Positions 20,017-29,588 of a DNA stretch of 64,000 nucleotides are shown here, one piece after another. The stretch covers positions 111,410 to 175,409 of the forward strand of contig NZ_NPDU01000001.1 in NCBI RefSeq assembly GCF_002811985.1, given 5' to 3'. The translations under genes were made by a program, and so were the position numbers. The DNA comes from Leptospira adleri. GTDB taxonomy: Bacteria; Spirochaetota; Leptospiria; Leptospirales; Leptospiraceae. Position 1 is the stretch's first letter. Every line of letters starts with the position of its first letter. The notes beneath the pieces were generated by a model that ran no database searches, was not told the DNA's origin, and saw nothing but the letters and a program-made list of their open reading frames with translations.

Positions 20017-20991
20017 ATGAGCGGGAAGAATCTAACAAGCAACGGAGTGAGAATCACGGGGTTCGGTCATTATTTTCCGGAAACGATCGTGACGAACGAA
20101 GAGATCCGTTCCCGTTTGAAATTTCCGGAAATGCACCCCGCGGAAAAAGCAGTCATCGGAAATATAGGAGTCAACGAAAGAAGAAGAGCCAACGAAAAAG
20201 AAACCGCTATGTATATGGCCGCGAAAGTCGCGGAGATGGCTCTGAAGGACGCGGGGAAAAAACCGGAAGACGTGGATCTTTATATTCTCGCAAACTGGAC
20301 CGATCGGTATTATCTTCCCGACCTTGCGCCGCAGGCTTCCAAATTATCGGGAACAAAAAACGCGCTCGCCTTCGACGTGAGCACCGCTTGTACGGGATTC
20401 GTCCACGGAGTGCAGACAGCTTCCGCTTTCTTGAGTTCGGGCAAATTTAAGAATGCGTTAGTCATCGGAAGTGAACGATTTTCAGTCAGAACACGCATGG
20501 GAGGCTACGGAGAATTCACCGCGGGAGACGCGGCCGCCGGAGTATTTCTGGAGTTCACCGGGGATAAGAATTTCGGAATCATCGACTCATTCTTACAAGA
20601 CGACGGAGATCTCGCCGGAATCATTGTCACCGGACCACCTCCGCAGAGTTATGTGAAAAGTTATCCGGAACTTGTAACAAACGCGGCGGATCTCACGCTC
20701 AAATCCATGGATCAGCTCCTGGAGAAAAACGGTTTGACGATAGACGACATCGACTGGGTGGTTCCTCATCCCGGAACGGACGTCGTGGTGCAGGACGTTC
20801 TCAAAAGGACTAAGTTCCCGAAGGGGAAAATTCTCATGAACTTCGAAAAGGTCGGAAACACTTCCGCCGCTTCGATCCCGATCGTTCTATCGGAATTTTA
20901 TTATAAAGGAAAGTTTAAAAAAGGAGACGTGTTCCTCACTCCGGCGGTCGGCGGAGGATTTTATTGGGGAGGACTCCTATTTCGTCTCTAA
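20017..20991 (+). CDS. Beta-ketoacyl-ACP synthase III (FabH-like)
   Basis: The 324-residue protein keeps the KAS III Cys-His-Asn triad: Cys in STACTGFVHG (about 124), His in VPHPGTD (about 251) and Asn in VGNTSAAS (about 281). HPGT replaces the usual HQAN, and GGYGEFTAGD precedes the His region, so this is probably a specialised FabH-like enzyme rather than the primary fatty acid initiator. TAGGGG before the ATG is a good ribosome binding site. It sits between the CoA-transferase and the giant signalling protein with gaps of 34 and 35 bases. Confidence 0.9.
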   Translation: MSGKNLTSNGVRITGFGHYFPETIVTNEEIRSRLKFPEMHPAEKAVIGNIGVNERRRANEKETAMYMAAKVAEMALKDAGKKPEDVDLYILANWTDRYYLPDLAPQASKLSGTKNALAFDVSTACTGFVHGVQTASAFLSSGKFKNALVIGSERFSVRTRMGGYGEFTAGDAAAGVFLEFTGDKNFGIIDSFLQDDGDLAGIIVTGPPPQSYVKSYPELVTNAADLTLKSMDQLLEKNGLTIDDIDWVVPHPGTDVVVQDVLKRTKFPKGKILMNFEKVGNTSAASIPIVLSEFYYKGKFKKGDVFLTPAVGGGFYWGGLLFRL

Positions 20992-21026
20992 AAAAGAAAG
21001 AGAGAAAGACAGGAAATAAAACAGAT

Positions 21027-24000
21027 ATGAAAATTGAAGGTTACGAATTAAAGGAAAGAATGAATTCGGATTCGTCCACGGAGGTTTACAAGGCCGTCCG
21101 AACGAAAGATGGGGCGCAGGTAGTCATCAAATATATTCCGATCTTAGACGAACTCCATCCCGCAGTCGTGAACTTGAGAAACGAATTCGAAATTCTTAAT
21201 TATCTCGCTTCCGAAAAAATGATCCACGCGTTCGCCATGGAAAAAATCCCGGAAGGATTCATTCTAGTCTTGGAGTTCGTTCCCGGAGGAACTCTCAAAC
21301 ATTTTTCGGGAAAAAAACCGGTCAACCTCAAAGACTTTTTCAAAATCGCGGTCGATCTTACGGAAAGACTCGGAGAAATACATAATAAAAAAGTAATACA
21401 CAAGGATTTAAAACCGGACAACATCATCTTCAACCCGGAGGGAAGCGTTTTAAGAATCGTGGACTTCGGAATTTCCACACGTCTTTCCAAAGAAGAAACC
21501 TCCTGGTCCAATCCGAACCGCCTGGAAGGAAGCATTCACTACGTTTCTCCGGAACAAACCGGAAGAATGAACCGTTCCGTCGATTATCGAAGCGATTTTT
21601 ATTCCCTGGGAATCACGTTTTACGAACTCATCACTGGCAAACTTCCGTTCGAAAGCGAGGACCTTTTGGAACTCGTCCACTTTCACCTTGCCAAAACTCC
21701 TCTCGATCCTCGTAAGCTCAGAAACGAAATTCCGGAAGCGCTTTCCGGTATCGTTCTCAAACTGCTTTCTAAAACCGCAGAGGACCGTTATCAGACTTCG
21801 GAAGGTTTGAAGGCGGACTTGGAAACCGTTCAGAAAAAATGGCTCGAATCGGGCGACGTGCCTGCGTTCGCTCTGGGCTCCAAGGATTATTCGCAGGAGT
21901 TTAAGATTCCTCAAAAACTCTACGGTAGAGAGGAATACATCGAATCCTTGTTAGGCGAATTCAAAAGAGTCACGGACACAGGAAGAACGAGCGTCGTATT
22001 GATCGCGGGATATTCCGGGGTCGGAAAGTCTTCTCTCGTAAAGGAAATCAACAAACCTCTTACGGAATCGAAGGGATATTTCGTATCGGGTAAGTTCGAT
22101 CAATACAACCGCAACGTTCCCTTCAGCGCGATCATACAAGTCTTCTCGAACCTGATCGAACAAATTCTAACGGAATCGCCCGAAAGAATCGAAAACTGGA
22201 AGAATAAGATCAAGGACACGTTGGGTAGCAACGGGAAAGTGATCACCGACGTTTTACCGGAGCTCGAATTTATCATCGGTCCTCAAACGCCCGTAACGGA
22301 GCTGGGCGCACAAGAGAACGCGAATCGTTTCTATTTGGTATTTCAAAACTTCATTAAGATTTTTGCGAACCAGGAACATCCTTTAGCGATTTTTCTCGAC
22401 GATCTGCAATGGGCGGATACTTCCTCTCTGGAATTGGTAAAAAATCTGATCGAGGACGTTTCCGTAAATTATCTTTTCTTAATGTTGGCTTATAGGGACA
22501 ACGAGGTGGATTCGACACATCCGTTTTCCACGTTAGTTTCGAATTTGGAAAAGGAAGGATTCCGATTGGATAAAATTCTTCTAAAACCTTTGAGTTTGCA
22601 GAACGTAAACGAACTTTTAGCGGACAGTCTGCGGAGCTCCTCGGAAGAAACGTTGAGCTTCGCCGAAATCGTTTATTCTAAAACCAGAGGAAATCCGTTT
22701 TTTATCAACGAACTCTTAAAACAATTATCCAAAGAAGAGATCATCTCCTACAAAAAAGGCGATTCTACGTTCAGCGGAAAATGGATCTGGAATCTCGAAA
22801 AGATAAAGAACACTGATATTTCGGATAACGTGGTCGAACTTTTAGTAAGAAGAATCAAAAAACTCTCACCTCGCACACAAGAGACGCTAAAACTGGCGTC
22901 CTGCATCGGCAGCAACTTCGATCTGGGAGTCCAGTCCAAAATTTTGGGAGCGACTTTAAAAGAGACCGCCGCAGCCATCATGGAAACCATGGAAGAGGAA
23001 TTGATCGTTCCTTACGGCGACAATTACAGGTTGGTCGACTCCATGGAGGAGATAGAGGAAAACAAGGAAAAGAACTTTCAAATCGCAAAAACGATCTTAT
23101 TTCGATTTCAGCACGACAGAGTCCAACAGGCGAGTTACGAATTATTAAACGAAGATCAAAAACAATCCACTCGATTAAAGATCGGAAGAATCCTATTAGA
23201 AAACCTGAATGAAAAAGCGCTCGAAGATTCGATATTCGACGTCGTAAACCACTTAAACACCGGCTCGTCCTTAATCGCCGATAACGAAGAAAAAAGAAAA
23301 TTACTACAATTGAATATACAGGCCGCGCAGAAAGCCAAGTTGTCCGCCGCCTACAAACCGGCCAAATTATATTCCGAAAAAGCCAGGGAACTGCTTTTTT
23401 CGCTTCCGGAATCCGGGAAAGGAGATAAGGAACTCTGGTCGAAAGAATACGGACTCGCATATTCGGTTCATAAGGAATTAGCCGAAGTCCTCTATCTCAA
23501 CGGAAACTTTGAAGAATCGCAGGAGATGATTCAGGTCATCCTCAAACAGGCAAAAACTCCCGTGGAACAAGCGGAGGCTTACAACCTTTTGATGATCGAA
23601 TACTCCGCCCAAGGAAAATTCGATCTTGCGATGCCGACGGTAATCAAAGCGCTGAAACCTTTAGGAATCGAAATTCCGACTTCGAATTTCGACAAGGTCG
23701 TGGACAAAGAAATTCAGGAAGTCAGAAAAAATTTAAAAAACAGAAGCGTAACATCGCTGTTAGACGAACCGCTAATGACCGACGCAAATCATATCTGGGC
23801 GGTGAATCTTTTGATCAGTGCGATCCCGATGGCTTATAATAAAGAGCCCGCCCTATTTCCTGTGATCTGCCTAAAAATGGCGAACCTACTTTTAAAGTTT
23901 GGAAACCTTTCCGACTCTTACGGATATTCCTGTTACGGTATGGTTTTAGTCGGCAAACTGTCCGATTACAAAGCCGCCTACGACTTCTGCGAATTAGCGG

Positions 24001-26381
24001 TGAAACTCAGCGAAAAATATATGAACCCCGGCGGCTATACGAAGGCAGCGAATATTCTGGCGAACTATTCGTCCTCTTTCGTAAAACATCTCAAATTCTC
24101 CGAAGAAGTGAATATAAAGTGTGTTCAATCCGCTTTGGATTCGGGAGAATTTTTGCACGGAAGTTATGCGGCCATGAACGATGCGTCTAACGTTCTTTTT
24201 CAAGGCAAGAATCTGGAAATTTTAAAACCGAAGATCAATCAGCTCCTCAAATTCGTGAGAAAAGTGAAAAACAATCTCGCGATCGATACGATCCTGGGAA
24301 CTACTTTGATTCTTTCCAATCTAAGAGGTGAAACGGGCGGGCACCTCGACTTTTCTTCCGGCGAGTATCAGGAAAAGGAATATATCGATCTTTGCAACGA
24401 TCACCAGAGTTTAGCGCCTATTTGCACGTTCAAAGTGATGAAGATAAGATCGTTGCTTATGTATGGAGAATACCAACTGGCTCTTCAAGAAGCTGAGGAA
24501 GCCAATGGAATGATCTTATATCTTGGCGGACAATACGGGCCCTGGGAGCATAATTTTTTGTATTCCCTCGCGCTTGCGGCGAATTATAAAAAAGTCGCAC
24601 CCGATAAGAAAAAAGAATATCTCAAAAAAATTCGTGAAAATCAAAAACAACTCCTTGCATTAGCCGAAAGTTGCCCGGAAAACTTCTACCACAAACACCT
24701 GTTAGTCGAAGCGGAACTCGCGAGACTCGAATATAAAAATTGGAAGGCCGCGAGAACCTACGAAGCCGCGATCCGGGAAGCGAGAAAAAACGAATTCCCG
24801 AACGACGAGGCTCTGTCTTGCGAGATGGCCGCGACTTTCTGGCTTTCCAAGGGAAGTATCAAGATTGCCGGAGAATTTATCAACGAAGCATTTCATCGCT
24901 ACGGACTCTGGGGCGCGAATTTAAAACAGAGTATGCTCAAATCCAAATATCCGGAGTTTATCCGCGAAAGAGGAACCGGAACGATTCGAACTCACAGAAC
25001 GATCTCCACAACGACCGCAGCCGCAACCGAAGTTTATTCGGGTCAGACTCTCGACCTTCAATCCGTATTAAAAAGTTCTACTGCGATTTCCGGAGAAATC
25101 AAACTGGAAAATCTTCTCGATAAATTGATGAAGATCGTAATCGAGAACGCGGGAGCTCAGAGAGGCGTCCTGATTCTTAAAAAGGAAGGAAGGCTCTATG
25201 TCGAAGCGGAAGGTTCGATCACAAAAGACGACGTAGACGTTCTTACCGGAATTCCTCTCGGCAACAGCAAAAATCTTCCGATATCTCTGATCTATTACGT
25301 GGAACGCACAAAAGAGAATCTGGTTCTTAGAAACGCGAACCAAGACGAGAAGTTTAACAAAGACGAGTATATTAAGAATTCTAAAACTAAATCCGTTCTC
25401 TGTACTCCGGTCATCAAACAAGGCGAGATTTCCGGCATTCTCTATCTCGAAAACAATTTATCCGAAGGAGCTTTCACTTCGGATAGACTTCAGATCATGA
25501 ACATTCTTTCCTCTCAAGCCGCGATCTCCATCGATAACGCGTTACTCTATTCTAATATGGAAGAAAAGGTAAGAGAAAGAACGAGAGAATTAGCTCAAGC
25601 GAACGCGGATCTCGGACTTAAAAATCAGCATATCACCGACAGTATCACATATTCATTGAATATTCAACAGGCGATTCTTCCTTCCGAAACTCTTCTTGCA
25701 AAAAATCTAAAGGAACAATTCGTTCTTTTCAGACCGAAAGATATCGTCTCGGGCGACTTCTACTGGTTCAGCAAAAAAGAAGGATCAATTTTTCTCGCGG
25801 CGGTCGATTGTACTGGACACGGGGTCCCCGGTGCTTTAATGTCAATGATCGGAAATACGTTGCTCAACCAGATCGTTAACGAATCGGGAATCAAAGATCC
25901 CGGTAAGGTTTTGGAACATTTGAATAAGAACGTAAGACAAGCCTTGAAACAAGATTCCTTAGATACGAACTCGGTGGATGGGATGGACATCTGCTTTTGT
26001 AGAATCGAAACGGATAAAGTTTATTTCGCAGGCGCCAAAAGACCCCTCTACTTTTCCAGAGGCGGAAAGATCGAGGAGATCAAAGGCGACAGACATTCCA
26101 TCGGCGGAAGACAAAAAGAAGATTCTAGAACCTATACCACACACGAGGTAAAACTGGAAAAGGGAAAACCCTCCATGTTTTATCTGACAACGGACGGTTA
26201 TATGGATCAACCGAATCCTCAGAGACAAAGAATCGCCAGCAAGGGACTGATCGCACAATTACACGGCGTGTCTGCCCTTCCCGCGAACGAACAAAAAGAA
26301 AGACTGGCGGCCTTTTTAGACGGACATCAATCGGGAGAATCCCAGAGAGATGACATAACTTTGATCGGATTTCGGATCTGA
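21027..26381 (+). CDS. Giant Ser/Thr kinase - AAA ATPase - TPR - GAF - SpoIIE phosphatase
   Basis: The 1784-residue protein reads in order as follows. A eukaryotic-type protein kinase (1-270) has the ATP-binding Lys in VVIKYI, HKDLKPDN near 125 and DFGIS near 145. A signalling NTPase has GYSGVGKSS near 328 and FLDDLQWAD near 457. A long helical TPR-like region follows to about 1300, then a GAF domain (about 1355-1505), a coiled coil, and a SpoIIE-type PP2C (about 1538-1784) with SGDFYW, DCTGHGVPGA and DDITLI. It therefore carries both kinase and phosphatase domains. The ATG at 21027 follows AGGAAATAAA; an upstream in-frame extension would overlap KAS III. SiaB and SiaC genes follow directly, so the phosphatase domain may fill the place of SiaA. 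Confidence 0.88.
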   Translation: MKIEGYELKERMNSDSSTEVYKAVRTKDGAQVVIKYIPILDELHPAVVNLRNEFEILNYLASEKMIHAFAMEKIPEGFILVLEFVPGGTLKHFSGKKPVNLKDFFKIAVDLTERLGEIHNKKVIHKDLKPDNIIFNPEGSVLRIVDFGISTRLSKEETSWSNPNRLEGSIHYVSPEQTGRMNRSVDYRSDFYSLGITFYELITGKLPFESEDLLELVHFHLAKTPLDPRKLRNEIPEALSGIVLKLLSKTAEDRYQTSEGLKADLETVQKKWLESGDVPAFALGSKDYSQEFKIPQKLYGREEYIESLLGEFKRVTDTGRTSVVLIAGYSGVGKSSLVKEINKPLTESKGYFVSGKFDQYNRNVPFSAIIQVFSNLIEQILTESPERIENWKNKIKDTLGSNGKVITDVLPELEFIIGPQTPVTELGAQENANRFYLVFQNFIKIFANQEHPLAIFLDDLQWADTSSLELVKNLIEDVSVNYLFLMLAYRDNEVDSTHPFSTLVSNLEKEGFRLDKILLKPLSLQNVNELLADSLRSSSEETLSFAEIVYSKTRGNPFFINELLKQLSKEEIISYKKGDSTFSGKWIWNLEKIKNTDISDNVVELLVRRIKKLSPRTQETLKLASCIGSNFDLGVQSKILGATLKETAAAIMETMEEELIVPYGDNYRLVDSMEEIEENKEKNFQIAKTILFRFQHDRVQQASYELLNEDQKQSTRLKIGRILLENLNEKALEDSIFDVVNHLNTGSSLIADNEEKRKLLQLNIQAAQKAKLSAAYKPAKLYSEKARELLFSLPESGKGDKELWSKEYGLAYSVHKELAEVLYLNGNFEESQEMIQVILKQAKTPVEQAEAYNLLMIEYSAQGKFDLAMPTVIKALKPLGIEIPTSNFDKVVDKEIQEVRKNLKNRSVTSLLDEPLMTDANHIWAVNLLISAIPMAYNKEPALFPVICLKMANLLLKFGNLSDSYGYSCYGMVLVGKLSDYKAAYDFCELAVKLSEKYMNPGGYTKAANILANYSSSFVKHLKFSEEVNIKCVQSALDSGEFLHGSYAAMNDASNVLFQGKNLEILKPKINQLLKFVRKVKNNLAIDTILGTTLILSNLRGETGGHLDFSSGEYQEKEYIDLCNDHQSLAPICTFKVMKIRSLLMYGEYQLALQEAEEANGMILYLGGQYGPWEHNFLYSLALAANYKKVAPDKKKEYLKKIRENQKQLLALAESCPENFYHKHLLVEAELARLEYKNWKAARTYEAAIREARKNEFPNDEALSCEMAATFWLSKGSIKIAGEFINEAFHRYGLWGANLKQSMLKSKYPEFIRERGTGTIRTHRTISTTTAAATEVYSGQTLDLQSVLKSSTAISGEIKLENLLDKLMKIVIENAGAQRGVLILKKEGRLYVEAEGSITKDDVDVLTGIPLGNSKNLPISLIYYVERTKENLVLRNANQDEKFNKDEYIKNSKTKSVLCTPVIKQGEISGILYLENNLSEGAFTSDRLQIMNILSSQAAISIDNALLYSNMEEKVRERTRELAQANADLGLKNQHITDSITYSLNIQQAILPSETLLAKNLKEQFVLFRPKDIVSGDFYWFSKKEGSIFLAAVDCTGHGVPGALMSMIGNTLLNQIVNESGIKDPGKVLEHLNKNVRQALKQDSLDTNSVDGMDICFCRIETDKVYFAGAKRPLYFSRGGKIEEIKGDRHSIGGRQKEDSRTYTTHEVKLEKGKPSMFYLTTDGYMDQPNPQRQRIASKGLIAQLHGVSALPANEQKERLAAFLDGHQSGESQRDDITLIGFRI

Positions 26382-26417
26382 GCATCCACGAAAATATAGG
26401 GAGTATGTTAAAAAGAA

Positions 26418-26972
26418 ATGATGGAAAACAAGTCCGTAGACCTGTTTAAGCACTATAAAGAGGCCTGCGATTATCAATTAATTGTTTCCTTTAAGGGCCG
26501 ACTTTCGCAGGAAGTCCTTACGGAATTCGGTTCTATGATCCGAACATCCCTAAGCACGGAATCGAAAATCAAAAAAATCTTCGCCGTTTTTATAGAATTG
26601 GCACAGAATATGTTACACTATTCGGCGGAAAGAAGAGCTCAGGAAGACGGAAGAGAAGGCGGAGTCGGCATTATCATGGTCGATGAAAAATCGATTGGCT
26701 ATAATGTTTCGTCCGGGAACCTTGTACTAAACGAGAAAATCGATTCGCTGAAAGCAAAATGCGAGAAGATAAATTCTATGTCGAGAGACGAGCTGAAAAC
26801 TTACTATCAACAACAGTTGCGCTCGGACCGGCCGGACGACAGCAAAGGCGCCGGAGTCGGACTGATCGATATCGCAAGAAAGTCGGACGGACCGCTGACC
26901 TACATCGTCTCGCCTGTGGACGATAAGCATTCGTTTTTTACACTTTCTGCATACTTCACAAAGGAAAATTGA
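26418..26972 (+). CDS. SiaB-family protein kinase (DUF6272)
   Basis: The 184-residue protein has the SiaB pattern: IELAQNMLHYSAERR (about 57-70) as the N-box helix, GGVGIIMV, and RPDDSKGAGVGLIDIARKSD (about 137-156) as the glycine-rich lid. In Pseudomonas aeruginosa SiaB phosphorylates SiaC on Thr68 and SiaA removes the phosphate. Here SiaB lies 36 bases after the giant phosphatase gene and two bases before the SiaC gene, the same order as in the sia operon. It is a paralogue of the product at 14441. Either of two adjacent ATG codons could start it. Confidence 0.82.
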   Translation: MMENKSVDLFKHYKEACDYQLIVSFKGRLSQEVLTEFGSMIRTSLSTESKIKKIFAVFIELAQNMLHYSAERRAQEDGREGGVGIIMVDEKSIGYNVSSGNLVLNEKIDSLKAKCEKINSMSRDELKTYYQQQLRSDRPDDSKGAGVGLIDIARKSDGPLTYIVSPVDDKHSFFTLSAYFTKEN

Positions 26973-26974
26973 GA

Positions 26975-27349
26975 ATGGAATCTTTACATATCCAACAGAC
27001 CAAAACTTCTCCAGAGGTTATTTTGGACACTGAGAAAGGAGTTGTGGAAATCATCGGAGAATCTTATCCGGAAAACGCGATCGCTTTCTACAAGCCCGTA
27101 TTCGACTGGCTCAACTCTACGATGGGAAACAAAAGCGCGATCCAAGTAAAATTTCAGTTGGATTATTTTAATACGAGTTCTTCGAAAGTGATCATGGACA
27201 TTTTGGATTCTCTTCAAAAATATCACGATCAAAGCGGCAAGGTTAAAGTCCTCTGGTTGTATAAAGAAGACGACGACGATATGCAGGAAACGGGCGAGGA
27301 ATTCTCATCCGATCTTTCTCTGCCGTTCGAACTCAAATCCTACAAATAA
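26975..27349 (+). CDS. SiaC-family regulatory phosphoprotein (DUF1987)
   Basis: The 124-residue protein matches SiaC. It has an N-terminal strand region with TPEVILD-like TSPEVILDTEKG, GESYPEN near 28, and DYFNTSSSK near 62-70, where the Thr corresponds to the phosphorylated Thr68 of Pseudomonas SiaC. The closing VKVLWLYKEDDDDM is also family-typical. AAGGA at 26961-26965 supports the ATG at 26975; a TTG two codons earlier overlaps the SiaB stop. In the known system, unphosphorylated SiaC binds and activates a cyclase. The cyclase gene that follows here is an adenylate cyclase. Confidence 0.85.
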   Translation: MESLHIQQTKTSPEVILDTEKGVVEIIGESYPENAIAFYKPVFDWLNSTMGNKSAIQVKFQLDYFNTSSSKVIMDILDSLQKYHDQSGKVKVLWLYKEDDDDMQETGEEFSSDLSLPFELKSYK

Positions 27350-27376
27350 GACCGTTCTTCGGCATAGGACCAATCC

Positions 27377-28852
27377 ATGGAACCAGCGTCTCCGGCACAG
27401 AAGGACTTTAATTCTTTTTTTGAAAACGAGTTTCAATTATTAAACGAAGTAAACGAAACCCTCGATAAAAAAGATTCTCTTCAAAAGGACGATCTGATCC
27501 AAGAACTTAAAAAGGTCGGAGACGCTTACGAATCCCTTCTAAAACAATCCTCGAAGCTGATGAAGATCGGAGATTCCACGCAGAATCGTCTGATCAAAAC
27601 CCAAACCGAACTTCAGGATTCCAATCAAAGGTTGGTTTCCTCTTATCAGAATCTCAAACAGTTGAGCGAAATCGGTCAGATGATCACCGCAAGTCTGGAG
27701 CCGAAAATCATTCTTACCTCCGTTTATGAAAACACGAAATCGATGGTCTCGATGGATATTCTTGCCTTCGGAATTTTAGAGGAAGGTAAGAATGAGATAA
27801 AATACAAGTTCAGTCTGATCGAAGGCCGTTACACCCCCGCTCCCTCCGTGGATTCTTTGGCCGAAGAAAACCCTTCCTCTTTTTGTTATAATCAAAATCA
27901 AGAATTGATCACAAACGATCTTGAAAAGGATTTTCCCCGTTACGTTTCCACCATTCAGAAACACTTCGGAGAAAAGACGAGCTCCGTAGTTTATCTTCCG
28001 CTCAAAGTGGAAGAAAGATTCATAGGAATTCTTACGATCCAGAGTTACGAGAAGAATGCGTTCAACGAAAATCAACTCAGCATTTTAAGAACTCTTGCGA
28101 ACTACGTGGCGATCGGTGTGGATAACGCGGACGCTTACAAAACTCTTTCCAAAAGAAACCGGGAACTCAAAGATTCTCTGGAAAAGATCAATGTGTTAAA
28201 CGAAGGTCTGGAAAAAGAAAGACAGAAATCGGAAAGTCTTCTTCTTAATATCCTACCCAAGGCGATCGCCGAAAGATTGAAAGGCGGCGAAGGAGTCATC
28301 GCCGATTACATCCCGAACTCGACGGTCCTTTTTGCGGATATCGTCGGCTTTTCGAAACTTTCGACTCAGATCCCGACCCCGAATCAGTTGGTCGAAATTC
28401 TAAACCAGATCTTCACTTGCTTCGACGATATCGCGAGCAAATATCAACTCGAGAAGATCAAAACGATCGGAGACTGTTATATGATGGCCGGAGGAATTCC
28501 CAACCCGACGACCGATCACGCGGAAAAGATCGCGTTAGCCGGAATCGAAATGATTTCCGGCCTGAAAAATCTTCAGAAATCCTGGAAATACGAATTTAAT
28601 ATCCGAATCGGAATTCATACGGGGGACGTAGTCGCCGGGGTCATCGGGAAAAACAAGTTCGTCTACGATCTTTGGGGCGATTCGGTGAACACCGCTTCTA
28701 GAATGGAATCCCACGGTCAGCCGGGAAAAATCAACTGCTCAGAAGCGACGTATAACGCGCTCAAAGATCTTTTCGAATTCGAAGACCGCGGAATTATCGA
28801 GATCAAGGGAAAGGGCCCTATGAGAACTTTTTTTCTTCTGGGCAAAAAATAA
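27377..28852 (+). CDS. GAF-domain class III adenylate cyclase
   Basis: The 491-residue protein has an N-terminal coiled-coil region, a GAF domain (about 95-260), a second coiled coil leading into LLNILPKAIAERLK, and a class IIIa cyclase domain from about 300. Catalytic residues are complete: FADIVGFS (about 319), KTIGDCYM (about 362) with the base-reading Lys, DLWGD (about 435) and VNTASRM. The Lys/Asp pair predicts cAMP rather than cGMP as product. It is the last gene of the SiaB-SiaC unit, 27 bases after SiaC, in the place where Pseudomonas has the diguanylate cyclase SiaD. SiaC control of cAMP synthesis is my inference. Confidence 0.9.
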   Translation: MEPASPAQKDFNSFFENEFQLLNEVNETLDKKDSLQKDDLIQELKKVGDAYESLLKQSSKLMKIGDSTQNRLIKTQTELQDSNQRLVSSYQNLKQLSEIGQMITASLEPKIILTSVYENTKSMVSMDILAFGILEEGKNEIKYKFSLIEGRYTPAPSVDSLAEENPSSFCYNQNQELITNDLEKDFPRYVSTIQKHFGEKTSSVVYLPLKVEERFIGILTIQSYEKNAFNENQLSILRTLANYVAIGVDNADAYKTLSKRNRELKDSLEKINVLNEGLEKERQKSESLLLNILPKAIAERLKGGEGVIADYIPNSTVLFADIVGFSKLSTQIPTPNQLVEILNQIFTCFDDIASKYQLEKIKTIGDCYMMAGGIPNPTTDHAEKIALAGIEMISGLKNLQKSWKYEFNIRIGIHTGDVVAGVIGKNKFVYDLWGDSVNTASRMESHGQPGKINCSEATYNALKDLFEFEDRGIIEIKGKGPMRTFFLLGKK

Positions 28853-28870
28853 TCTTCTCGAAAAGCGCTT

Positions 28871-28888
28871 TCAATTTATTGAATATTC
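28871..28888. promoter_or_regulatory. Palindrome TTCAA-N4-TTGAA, downstream copy
   Basis: TCAATTTATTGAATATTC is a near-perfect palindrome and differs at one base from the copy at 29637-29650. It lies between the cyclase stop and the SH3 gene stop, so it may be part of a terminator or a DNA-binding site. Confidence 0.3.
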
Positions 28889-28949
28889 TTGCGTTCGATC
28901 CAAGATCGATAGCTCCTCCGATTTTCGGTTTGTTCGGCCACGGCAAAAT

Positions 28950-29525
28950 TCAGGGATAAGGTTTCACTTTCGTTTCTATGATTTCAAAATAGCGAAGTTT
29001 AACGAATCCGCGATTTCCCCGTTTTGTGGAGACGCGGGCCCAATCGGCCGGATCGTATCCCTTATATCCGAGTTGGATCAAAACGTTTGCGCTTACATAG
29101 AAAATTTCGCCCGGTCGAACGGAATCCACGATCTTAGAATCCAAAGACTCGCCTGCCCGGACATTGAGCTTATCGCCCTCTTGAATCCGAACCACTTTTG
29201 CCGGAAACCAAACTTGATCCAAGGAAACCCAACCGGTGATTTTGTTTTCGGTTTCGATCTCGTACGCTACCGGATCGCCTTCGAATCCGAAATTTGCCGA
29301 CTTAATAAGTTTCACCAATGTGAGATTAGGAAGTCTCGCGACTTCCTCTTGATAATCCGCGTTGAAGGTTCCCTCTTTTGGGACGACGGTTTTGTAAACC
29401 GGTATGGACTTTCGATCGGAGCTCGATAAGAGCGCTTTCGGATCGGACTCGGACGCAAAACTGCCGCTTGCAATCGTTAGAATCAGAATCGTGAATAAGA
29501 CGGGAATCGTTTTTGAGTTCTTCAT
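28950..29525 (-). CDS. Secreted SH3b-domain protein
   Basis: The 191-residue protein has a cleavable signal peptide (hydrophobic residues 7-23, cleavage after SFA). Two beta-rich SH3b-like units follow: one around VYKTVVPKEGTFNADYQEEV to WVSLDQVW, and the second starting KLNVRAGESLDSKIV, the classic bacterial SH3 opening. Bacterial SH3 domains bind peptidoglycan or surface partners, so a periplasmic or surface binding role is likely. The gene is flanked by TTCAA-N4-TTGAA palindromes. No enzymatic domain is present. Confidence 0.8.
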   Translation of the reverse strand: MKNSKTIPVLFTILILTIASGSFASESDPKALLSSSDRKSIPVYKTVVPKEGTFNADYQEEVARLPNLTLVKLIKSANFGFEGDPVAYEIETENKITGWVSLDQVWFPAKVVRIQEGDKLNVRAGESLDSKIVDSVRPGEIFYVSANVLIQLGYKGYDPADWARVSTKRGNRGFVKLRYFEIIETKVKPYP

Positions 29526-29588
29526 TTCGGCGTTTCCTTGATCGTTTCTGCGGATCTTCGACGCGGGACCGCGTGAGCGATCGATGCG

